Origin: Thermoleophilia bacterium
GTDB lineage: Bacteria > Actinomycetota > Thermoleophilia > Gaiellales > SKUG01
Direction: 5' to 3'
Length of the DNA stretch: 13,551 bases
Assembly (NCBI GenBank): GCA_025964465.1
Contig: JAOPYS010000417.1
Span: 1 to 13,551 of the forward strand
In this document: positions 1-6,700 of the stretch, in pieces
How positions within the stretch are numbered: the stretch's first letter is position 1
Layout: each line of letters starts with the position of its first letter
The notes under the pieces: generated by a model
Databases searched by the model: none
Told to the model about the DNA's origin: nothing
Seen by the model: the letters and a program-made list of their open reading frames with translations, nothing else
Program-made: the position numbers and the translations under genes

Positions 1-265
1 GGGCCGGCGCGGGCGCGGGCGCCACGGCCTGTGCCGGCGCGGGCGCCGGGTGTGACACGTTCGGGGCCGTCGTTCGAGCGGCGGCGGGGCGGCGCAGGTC
101 GGGCACCGGCGGCAGCCACGGCCACCGGTCGGCGACCGACTCGGCGAGCGCGGGTTCGGGCGTCGGCGTGAGGGGAGCACGCGGCGGGAGCGCGATGCGA
201 GGGAGCTGCAGCGGCGCCCGCGTCCGCACGTGGTCGCGCGGAGGTTGAGGTGCGAGCCCGGTCAT
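1..265 (-). CDS. Partial Pro/Ala-rich protein of unknown function (N-terminus only)
   Basis: This minus-strand reading frame begins with ATG at 265 and stays open to the left edge, so only the first 88 residues are visible. The product starts MTGLAPQPPRDHVRTRAP and is dominated by Pro, Ala and Arg. A more ordinary segment, LAESVADRWPWLPPVPDLRR, lies near residues 40-59, and an Ala-Pro stretch follows at about 73-88. The DNA of that stretch contains a 14-base direct repeat (3-16 and 33-46). Codon third positions are overwhelmingly G/C in this frame, which is the main reason to call it coding. There is no signal peptide or membrane segment. The ATG has no clear Shine-Dalgarno sequence, and an in-frame GTG at 307 is an alternative start. 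It is divergent from the cupredoxin gene. I do not recognise the family; a proline-rich linker ahead of a domain outside the window is likely. Confidence 0.5.
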   Translation of the reverse strand, partial: MTGLAPQPPRDHVRTRAPLQLPRIALPPRAPLTPTPEPALAESVADRWPWLPPVPDLRRPAAARTTAPNVSHPAPAPAQAVAPAPAPA

Positions 266-356
266 GGACGAGGAGCATCTCGACCGAACCTGAACCCGGC
301 CTGACACCCGCGAACCACCCGGCCGCGAGCGGCCACGCAGGTGGGCCGGTCGGGCG

Positions 357-395
357 TATGCTCACGGAGACCACCCTGCTGCCAACCTCCCGGAG
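357..395 (+). promoter_or_regulatory. Candidate promoter and ribosome binding site of the cupredoxin gene
   Basis: A TATGCT box (357-362) fits the -10 pattern TAnnnT and would place the transcript start near 369, giving a leader of about 30 bases. CGGAG at 391-395 is a Shine-Dalgarno-like sequence five bases before the ATG at 401. No convincing -35 box is visible. This gene therefore appears to have a leader, unlike the leaderless genes elsewhere in the window. Confidence 0.4.
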
Positions 396-400
396 CCCAC

Positions 401-853
401 ATGTCGTCGTCCGTTCGCGCCACCACCCTCGTCAGCGTCCTCGTCGCTGGAGCGCTGCTCGTCGGGGGCTGCGGCTCGAGCAACGACTCCGGGAAGTCGG
501 ATTCGAAGAAGTCCGCCGCCGCCGACACCACGATCAAGGTCACCGCCGACGAGATGTCGTTGACCCCCGCGACCTTCACGACGAAGGCCGGCAAGGTGAA
601 GTTCACCCTGAAGAATGCGGGCAGCATCGAGCACGAGCTGGTCGTGCTGAAGACGGACGCGGCGCCGGATTCGCTCAAGCCCGACGCCAAGGGCAAGGTG
701 CCGGAGGGCGACAGCGTCGGCGAGGTCTCGGAGACGAAGGCCGGCGCCACCAGGTCGACGGTGCTGGACCTCAAGGCCGGGAGCTACGTGCTCGTCTGCA
801 ACATCTCGGGCCACTACGGCGCGGGCATGCGCGGCACGCTCAAGGTCACCTGA
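401..853 (+). CDS. Cupredoxin-domain lipoprotein (plastocyanin-like, type 1 copper)
   Basis: The 150-residue product is a predicted membrane-anchored copper protein facing the outside of the cell, probably an electron carrier or copper-binding protein. Residues 1-23 are a lipoprotein signal peptide with lipobox V-G-G-C, so Cys24 would be lipidated. A Ser/Lys/Asp-rich linker (25-42) follows. Residues 43-150 form a cupredoxin domain with all four type 1 copper ligands in the usual order: His78 (in IEHEL), then Cys133, His138 and Met143 in VCNISGHYGAGM. The domain ends with the usual final strand GTLKVT. I chose the ATG at 401 over upstream GTG/ATG codons because it gives a clean signal peptide and has CGGAG just before it. 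The gene converges on the DUF2231 gene with 15 bases between the stops. Its partner protein is unknown. Confidence 0.9.
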   Translation: MSSSVRATTLVSVLVAGALLVGGCGSSNDSGKSDSKKSAAADTTIKVTADEMSLTPATFTTKAGKVKFTLKNAGSIEHELVVLKTDAAPDSLKPDAKGKVPEGDSVGEVSETKAGATRSTVLDLKAGSYVLVCNISGHYGAGMRGTLKVT

Positions 854-868
854 CCGAGGGCGCCCCGC

Positions 869-1375
869 TCAGCGCTCGGCGCGCATCGACGCCGATGCCG
901 CTGGGGAGTCGTGCCACGCCGCTCGGGCGCCGAGGTGCCCGACCACGCCGACGAGGCCCAGGCAGGCGAGTGCGCTGACGGCCGCCACGGGCAGCGCGAC
1001 GGACCGCAGGGTGCGCAGCACGGAGGGCACGCCCGCTTCGCGACGTGCACGCCACGCGTCGGTGAGCAGGGCGATCAGCGCCGAGGCGCCGAGGACGTGC
1101 ATGGCCAGGCCCAGCCGGTCGGCCCACCGGGCGTGGTCCTCGATGAAGTGCGAGTGGTGGAGCCCGTGCTCGAGCGTCTCGCCGGTGGACCCGGCCAGGA
1201 TGGCGGAGACCCACGCGACGGCGACGGTCACGATGAGCGGCCAGAGCAGCTGCGCGCGGATCGCCGGCCGCAGCACGTACGCGATCGTGCCGAGCGACGC
1301 GAGGGGGATGCCGACCACGGTGACGTGGACGATCAGCGGGTGTGCGGGGAGGCCGAGGACGGTGAAGGCGATCAT
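869..1375 (-). CDS. DUF2231 family four-helix membrane protein
   Basis: The 168-residue product is an integral membrane protein. It opens with the family hallmark LGLPAHPLIVH (residues 7-17) and has hydrophobic segments near 14-36, 43-63, 88-105 and 126-147. Between helices 2 and 3 is a His/acid-rich loop (GETLEHGLHHSHFIEDH, 65-81). A late GHLGA motif (146-150) resembles the conserved Gly-His-Leu motif of DUF2231. The many histidines in and beside the helices could bind haem or a metal; this is inference, since no activity of the family is firmly known to me. The start at 1375 is supported by a TACCGT box exactly six bases upstream, pointing to a leaderless mRNA. The gene is convergent with the cupredoxin gene and divergent from the His/Glu-rich protein gene. 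Confidence 0.88.
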   Translation of the reverse strand: MIAFTVLGLPAHPLIVHVTVVGIPLASLGTIAYVLRPAIRAQLLWPLIVTVAVAWVSAILAGSTGETLEHGLHHSHFIEDHARWADRLGLAMHVLGASALIALLTDAWRARREAGVPSVLRTLRSVALPVAAVSALACLGLVGVVGHLGARAAWHDSPAASASMRAER

Positions 1376-1387
1376 GCCCTGACGGTA
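1373..1387 (-). promoter_or_regulatory. Leaderless promoter of the DUF2231 gene (-10 TACCGT, six bases, ATG)
   Basis: Read on the minus strand, TACCGT (1387-1382) is followed by six bases (CAGGGC) and the ATG (1375-1373). A transcript starting about seven bases after the -10 box would begin at the A of the start codon. The same spacing recurs at three other starts in this window. No clear -35 box is visible. Confidence 0.6.
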
Positions 1388-1410
1388 CCGCTGCCCCCTG
1401 ATCCGGACCT

Positions 1411-1424
1411 GAACGTCGACGTTC
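1411..1424. promoter_or_regulatory. 14-bp perfect palindrome, candidate operator
   Basis: GAACGTCGACGTTC is identical on both strands over all 14 bases. It lies just upstream of where the -35 region of the DUF2231 promoter would fall (its -10 is at 1382-1387) and within the divergent gap shared with the gene at 1537, a position suited to a dimeric regulator. The outer GAAC/GTTC recalls a Gram-positive LexA box, but the spacer is six bases rather than four, so LexA is not proposed. Confidence 0.45.
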
Positions 1425-1457
1425 CGTCCGCTGCGGCGCGCGTCCTCCTACGGAGGT

Positions 1458-1476
1458 CTTATGCGCCACTTATGCG
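1458..1476 (+). repeat. Direct repeat CTTATGCG, 11-base period
   Basis: CTTATGCG occurs at 1458-1465 and again at 1469-1476, so the two copies start 11 bases apart, about one helical turn. Tandem half-sites with this period are typical of activators such as PhoB-type response regulators, which bind head to tail. The repeats are the most AT-containing part of the divergent gap. Chance cannot be excluded for a single pair of 8-mers. Confidence 0.35.
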
Positions 1477-1505
1477 GGCGTCCGAAGCTCGGGGTGAGCC
1501 GCTGA
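1461..1505 (+). CDS. Possible 14-codon leader ORF (MRHLCGRPKLGVSR)
   Basis: GGAGG at 1452-1456, one of the best Shine-Dalgarno matches in the window, sits four bases before an ATG at 1461 that opens a 14-codon ORF ending in TGA at 1503-1505, 31 bases before the ATG of the next gene. It includes a TTA leucine codon, which is rare in such DNA. The same GGAGG is half of a small inverted repeat with CCTCC (1444-1448), which could hide the ribosome binding site in RNA. Translation of this ORF is speculative. Confidence 0.2.
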   Translation: MRHLCGRPKLGVSR

Positions 1506-1536
1506 TCGCGGCCCCCTCCGAACACGAGGCACCACG

Positions 1537-1920
1537 ATGAGCGACGAGCACGAACACGAGCACGAGCAGCACGAGGACGAGGTGGCGCGCGACGACGCTG
1601 CGAGCTACCCCGAGCCGGTGAAGCCGCTGACCACGATCGAGACGACGGCGGTGCCGCCCGCAGTGGCGGACCGCAACGACGGCCGTTTCTCGGGTGCGGC
1701 GCGTGCAGTCGGCGCCCTGGGCCTGCTGCTCGCGGGCGTCGGCGTGCTGCTGCTGGGCATCGGCGAGGTCACGCACGACGGCGACGGGCGCGGCGACGGC
1801 GACCGGCGCACGCAGGCGTCGAACGAGCGATCCGGCGACGGGGCCGAGCGTGGACCGCGCCCGGGCGGGCCGAGCTTCGACGGCCGCGCTGACGATGGCG
1901 GACACCGCGGCGGGCGCTGA
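1537..1920 (+). CDS. Small single-pass membrane protein with His/Glu-rich N-terminus
   Basis: The 127-residue product is not a family I recognise. The first 20 residues (MSDEHEHEHEQHEDEVARDD) hold four histidines among acidic residues, a composition able to bind divalent metal ions. Residues 21-50 are a Pro/Thr-containing linker. Residues 56-76 form one hydrophobic helix rich in Gly and Leu, and the rest is a polar Asp/Gly/Arg-rich tail that looks disordered. The basic residues before the helix suggest the N-terminus stays in the cytoplasm, but this is weak. GAGG at 1526-1529 precedes the ATG at suitable spacing. The gene is divergent from DUF2231 and lies 37 bases upstream of the amidase gene, which appears to have its own promoter. 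Low complexity leaves some doubt that it is a real gene. Confidence 0.6.
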   Translation: MSDEHEHEHEQHEDEVARDDAASYPEPVKPLTTIETTAVPPAVADRNDGRFSGAARAVGALGLLLAGVGVLLLGIGEVTHDGDGRGDGDRRTQASNERSGDGAERGPRPGGPSFDGRADDGGHRGGR

Positions 1921-1923
1921 GCC

Positions 1924-1960
1924 GCGACATCGTCCGGCCATCCGCTATCGTGCTGGCATG
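1924..1960 (+). promoter_or_regulatory. Leaderless promoter of the amidase gene (GCGACA, 16 bases, TATCGT, six bases, ATG)
   Basis: GCGACA (1924-1929) matches four of six bases of the -35 consensus TTGACA. After a 16-base spacer comes TATCGT (1946-1951), and after six more bases the ATG at 1958. The transcript would start at or next to the start codon, and no Shine-Dalgarno sequence is present. This is the only one of the four TAnnnT-N6-ATG sites here with a plausible -35 element. Confidence 0.6.
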
Positions 1961-3739
1961 GACCCCGTCCGTACCCCTCGGTTGCGGTGGAGCCTCGCCG
2001 CGCTCGTCTTCGTCGCGGCCTGCACCTCCACGGCCCTGTCGCCCGAGCTGCACGCAGCGGTGACGCGCCCGCCGGCGGTCGTGCTGCGCACGGTCGACGT
2101 CGGTGACGTCCATGCACGTGCGCGAACGAGTGCGCTGCGCCTCCCCATCCATGCGGAGCTCGTGGGCGCCACCTGGTCGGGCCCGGCACGCGGGCTGCAG
2201 CTGCGAACCCGCGAGCACGGCGGGCGGTGGACGTCGTGGACGGACCTCGCCGACGACGGTGACGGTCCCGACCCGGGCTCGGCCGAGGCGCGGGCGCTGC
2301 GCGGGCGCCACGCCGTGTCGACGCCGCTGTGGGTCGGCGGCGCCGACGAGGTTCAGCTGCGCCCGGACCGTCAGGCCGGCGTGCGAGCAGTCGAGCTGAC
2401 CGCGCTCAACGTCTCCGGCACGTCGACCCCGCGTGCACGGGCCACGGGCCGCATGCGTGCGCTCGCGGGCGCGGTGCTGGGGGCCGGCGAGCCGACCCTC
2501 GCCCGCGCAACCGCCCTCGCGCCGGGCATCCGCTCGCGCTCGGCCTGGGGCGCCGCCCCCGCGCGCAACCCCGCGATCTACGCCGACGCTGCCCGGGGCG
2601 TGGTGATCCACCACACCGACAGCACCAACTCCTACGCGTGCTCGCAGGTGCCGGCGCTGCTGCGCGGGTTCCAGCGCTACCACCAGCGCACGATGGGGTG
2701 GAACGACATCGGCTACAACTTCCTCGTGGACCGCTGCGGCGGCGTGTGGGAGGGCCGCGCGGGCGGGCTGACACGGGCCGTGATCGGAGCGCACACCGCG
2801 GGCTTCAACACGGGGACCGTCGGCATCTCCCTGATCGGCGACTTCACGAAGGTCGGGCCGACGAAGGCGGCCCTGCTGGCGACCGAGCGCCTCATCTCCT
2901 GGCGCATGGACGTCGCGCACGTGAACCCGGCGGGCACGATGCAGCTGACGGCGCGATCCAGTGACAAGTTCCCCACGGGGACGGTCGTGACCACGCCCGC
3001 CGTCGTGGGCCACCGCGACCTGTACCCGACCTCCTGCCCGGGGTACTTCACCTATCGCCAGCGCGCGACGATCGCCGCCGTCGCCGCACGGCTCGGTGGC
3101 GAGAAGGTCACCGGGATCGTGACGACGCCGACGACCGATCCGGAGACCGGGGAGCTGTCCGGGCTCACCGTGACGGCTCGGACCAACGCCACCACCGCGA
3201 CGAGCGCCATCGTGGTCGAGCGTGCCTCCACGAGCGCCGTCCTCGCGACGCGGTCGCTCACCGGCCGCGCACTCTCCGCCACCTTCACCGACTCCGACCT
3301 GCGCGCACCCGACGGAGCGCTGCCCCCGGAGTGGGACGTGCGCGTCCGGGTGACGTCCTCGCTCGGTGCGCAGGTCGCCCGCCCCGCCATCGTGCTCCTC
3401 GGCGCCGAGTACGGCACCGACCCGGGATTCCGCGTGGTCACGCCCGCGGAGGCGCAGGTGTCGCCCGCCGCCGCCCCGCCGGCAAACCACGTGCACGTCG
3501 GGTACACGCTGCGGATCGGGGCCTCCGTCGGTGCGTGGCTGCGCAGCGTCGACACGGACGAGCGGGTCGCCACCCTGCGGCAGCCGCGAGCGGTGCCGGC
3601 TACGGCGACCGGCGCCGTCCTGGACCTCGCCATCCCGGCGGACGTGCCTGCGGGGAGCTACGTGCTCGAGGTCGGGGTCGAGTCGGACCCGGCGCCCGGT
3701 CGCTCGATCGTGCGATCGCCGATCACCATCGTGCAGTGA
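1958..3739 (+). CDS. Peptidoglycan-recognition N-acetylmuramoyl-L-alanine amidase (lipoprotein)
   Basis: The 593-residue product is a predicted cell-surface Zn-dependent amidase that cleaves the bond between N-acetylmuramic acid and L-alanine in peptidoglycan. Residues 1-21 are a lipoprotein signal peptide with lipobox V-A-A-C (Cys22). Residues about 60-155 form the beta-rich domain often placed before actinobacterial PGRPs (LRTREHGGRWTSWTDL and STPLWVGGADEVQLR). The catalytic amidase_2/PGRP domain spans about 190-380. It starts with RSAWGA (194-199), has zinc ligands in VVIHHT (His218) and GHRD (His351) plus Cys360, and contains the family core GWNDIGYNFLVD (247-258) with Tyr253, EGR, and GAHTAGFN (277-284). 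Residues 400-593 hold two probable beta-sandwich modules of unknown type. The ATG at 1958 is preferred because it gives the signal peptide and follows a -10 box by six bases. The gene converges on the NHL gene with 13 bases between stops. Confidence 0.93.
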   Translation: MDPVRTPRLRWSLAALVFVAACTSTALSPELHAAVTRPPAVVLRTVDVGDVHARARTSALRLPIHAELVGATWSGPARGLQLRTREHGGRWTSWTDLADDGDGPDPGSAEARALRGRHAVSTPLWVGGADEVQLRPDRQAGVRAVELTALNVSGTSTPRARATGRMRALAGAVLGAGEPTLARATALAPGIRSRSAWGAAPARNPAIYADAARGVVIHHTDSTNSYACSQVPALLRGFQRYHQRTMGWNDIGYNFLVDRCGGVWEGRAGGLTRAVIGAHTAGFNTGTVGISLIGDFTKVGPTKAALLATERLISWRMDVAHVNPAGTMQLTARSSDKFPTGTVVTTPAVVGHRDLYPTSCPGYFTYRQRATIAAVAARLGGEKVTGIVTTPTTDPETGELSGLTVTARTNATTATSAIVVERASTSAVLATRSLTGRALSATFTDSDLRAPDGALPPEWDVRVRVTSSLGAQVARPAIVLLGAEYGTDPGFRVVTPAEAQVSPAAAPPANHVHVGYTLRIGASVGAWLRSVDTDERVATLRQPRAVPATATGAVLDLAIPADVPAGSYVLEVGVESDPAPGRSIVRSPITIVQ

Positions 3740-3752
3740 CGCCGGCGGCGAC

Positions 3753-6700
3753 CTACGGCGAGGCGACGGCGGTCATCGTCATCACGCCGTCGTAGGCGCC
3801 GGCCGGCTGGTTGAGGGCCGCATCGGCGCGCCACGTGACGACCACCGAGTCGGTCGCCGTCCCGTAGGTGGTGCGCTCGTGCAGCAGCACGTCGCTCGTC
3901 GCCTCGAGCGCCGTGTACCGGTTGTTGGTGACGTCGGTCTCGGGCCATCCCGTCCCGGGGCCCCACTTCGCGAGCCGCCCCCCAGTGGCGTCGCGCACCG
4001 TGACGCCGAAGAACCCCGCTGCCCCGGTCGCCCACGGCGCGGGCGCCACCGACCCGTCCTGCCGGTCGGGGATGTTGGGCCCCCCGCCGACGCGCTCGAG
4101 CCCCCACGCGTCGCTCTCGTCGCGTGCGAGCAGCTGGTACCCGGACGCGCTGTCGGTCGTGACCTGCACCGTCGACGACCCGAACGCATCCGTCCCGGGC
4201 AGCCCCACGCCCAGCGGCACGGTGGCGCCGACCGAGATGGAGATGGAGCTCGTGTTGCGGGTTTCCAGCCAGTCGAGCCCCCAGTCGCTCCAGTAGTCGT
4301 TGTTCAGCGTGTTGAAGCGCGTCCGCTGCCAGTAGCGCGCGCCGGCGTGAAGGATGTCTGGCACGCCCGCGTAGGCCTGGTCCTCGCAGCGCACGCCGAG
4401 CGTGCAGTTCGCGGCGAGCCCGGTCGGGGTCGACCCCCACAGCCGCGTCGCGTGCGCCCGCTGCGTGCGGTAGTAGCCCAGGACGGTGGCTGCGTCGTAC
4501 GCCATCGGCGCGAAGTGCGGTTCGTCCACCTCGCCGATGAACTGCTCGGCCGCGGTCCCGGTGAGCGAGCCTCCCACCGTGATCGGATCGGTCGACGTCC
4601 GGGCGGGGTTGCCCATGGCGATCGGCCCGGCCGCGGGCGCCCCGTCCACGTAGAGGCTCAACTGGTTGCCGCTCGTGACGGTCATCGCCGCGTGGTGCCA
4701 GGCGTTGTCGAGCAGGCCCGCCGCCGTGCGGCACGCGTCGACCTCGACCCCCGCGGTGGTGATGACCGCCGCGCACAGCTCGTTCGTCGACCGTTGCCAT
4801 TCCAGCGAGTAGTTGCACGAGTCGACGGGACCGCACGAGTTGCTGCTCTTGAGCGCCATGACGGGGTACAGCGCGTTGGCGATCGATCCCGTCCGGAACC
4901 ACAGGTCGAAGGTGAAGTCGTTGGCCTTGCGGACGCTCGGGGCATCGGGCAGCGTCACGCGGCGGACGGTCCCGTTGACGGAAGCGGCCTGGCCGAACCG
5001 ACCGGGCACCCAGCTCGCCGCGCCCGTCCACGTGCCGACGCCCGCGTCCTGCGAGTTGGTGTCCGCGCCGAGGCCGCCGTCGAGGTGCCAGAGCCCGCCC
5101 GCCTGCTCCGGCGGCGTCGTCCACGTCTCCGCCTCGACGCGGTCCATCGTGACTCCCGCTGCGTTGTTCCAGGACGTGTGGAAGGTGACGGAGTCGATGG
5201 CCGGCGCGTTCGTGGCGGACGGGTTCGGGCGGCCGGGACCCACCTGCGCGGAGGAGTCGTCGCCGAGCATGCCCGTCGGCGCGGGGCACGTCGGCGGGAC
5301 GGTGAAGCTGACCTCGCCGGAGACCACGGCCTGGTTGTTCCAGTCCACGCCGCGCACCCGGAGGTAACGGGTGCCGGGCGTGGCGAACGACAGGTCGTAG
5401 CTGTGTGTCAGTCCGGTGTAGGACGCATCGACGTAGGAGCTCGCGTAGAGGTTGTAGGAGGCGCGGGTGACCGAGTCCCAGTACACCTCGGTCGTCGTCG
5501 ACTCGGACGTCGCCCAGTTGATCGTGACCGTGCCGTCACACCGGACGGTGGCGGTCGGGGCGGTGGTCACGGTCGGCGGCGTCGTGTCGGTCCAGCGCAT
5601 GATCCTCGACTGGCCGCTGACCACCCAGATTTGCCCATTCGCGGCGTCGATGCCGATCGGGACGTTCACCCGGTTCGCGGCTGTGGTCGTTCCGGAGCAC
5701 CCGGTCGCGATGTCCGAGGCGCCCGTCGTCACGAACCCCGTGGTCGGGACGGGATCGAGCAGGTAGGCGCGGCAGCCCGGCAACGTCCCGGTGCGACCGC
5801 CGCTCCACCCGATGCCACCTCCGGCGAGCGTCACGTCCCGGGTGTTCTCCGTGATGGTGCCCGTCGCGGCCGAGGTCGCATCGGCCTGGCCGATGATGGC
5901 GTCGATCGGCGCGTCGTTGGTCAGGGTCGCCGCACCGACCCACACCGAGACCCGGTCGTTGCCCCGCTCGGCCACGGCCAGTCGACCGCCGTCCACGTCG
6001 ATCCCACGGGGGTTGGCGAGCGCGGTGCTCGACGTGCCCGCCCCGCCCGCGGTCCAGGACGCCTGACCGAGCACGACGGTCGCGGCCGAGCCCGTGGAGG
6101 GGGCTGCCCAGAAGCCGCGCCAGACCATGATCCGGTTGTTGCCCGAGTCGGAGACGTAGACGTCCGTCCCGTCGCTCGTCACTCCCTGCGGTCCGCGCAG
6201 GCGCGACTGCGTCGTGGCCGCCGCCGCCCCCGTCGTTGTGGCCTGCCCGATGACGTAGTCGGGCGGCGTGGTGTCGGTCGTCGGCCAGGCGGTCCACACG
6301 AGCACTCGGTTGTTGCACGTGTCGGCCACAAGCAGGCGCGTCCCGTCCGTCCACGAGTCGGCGGGATCGCACACGCTCGTGGCGGTGGTGACGTTGCCCG
6401 GACCGTTCGCGCCGGCGTTGGTCCGCGCCGTCTGGCCGAGGCGCACCGCGAACGGGTCGTTGTCGCTCGCCGGCCCGCCCGCGCCCCACAGCAGGACCTG
6501 CGAGGAGTAGGGATCGGCGACGGCGATCCGCCCGTCGGGCGCCACCGACACGCCGGCTCCCATCGGGTCGGCCTGCGAGTTGCCCTGCGCGTAGAGCAGG
6601 ACGTCGTCGTTCACGTTGTCGTCGAGCGTGTTCGTGGTGAAGCTCGAGTGGCCGAGCACGCGGTTGGCCGAGGTGCCCGTCGCCAGCGCCGCGAAACGGA

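Noticed and set aside
1..50. Repeats at the left edge as a possible mobile or CRISPR element
   Set aside because: The two 14-base copies fall in an Ala-Pro coding stretch and are explained by low-complexity codons; there are no regular spacers.
1411..1424. LexA (SOS) box reading of GAACGTCGACGTTC
   Set aside because: Gram-positive LexA boxes have four bases between GAAC and GTTC; here there are six. Kept only as an unassigned palindrome.
1694..1957. Upstream extension of the amidase reading frame
   Set aside because: It would overlap the gene at 1537, add an Arg/Ala-rich stretch and bury the lipoprotein signal peptide. The -10 box six bases before ATG 1958 supports the shorter form.
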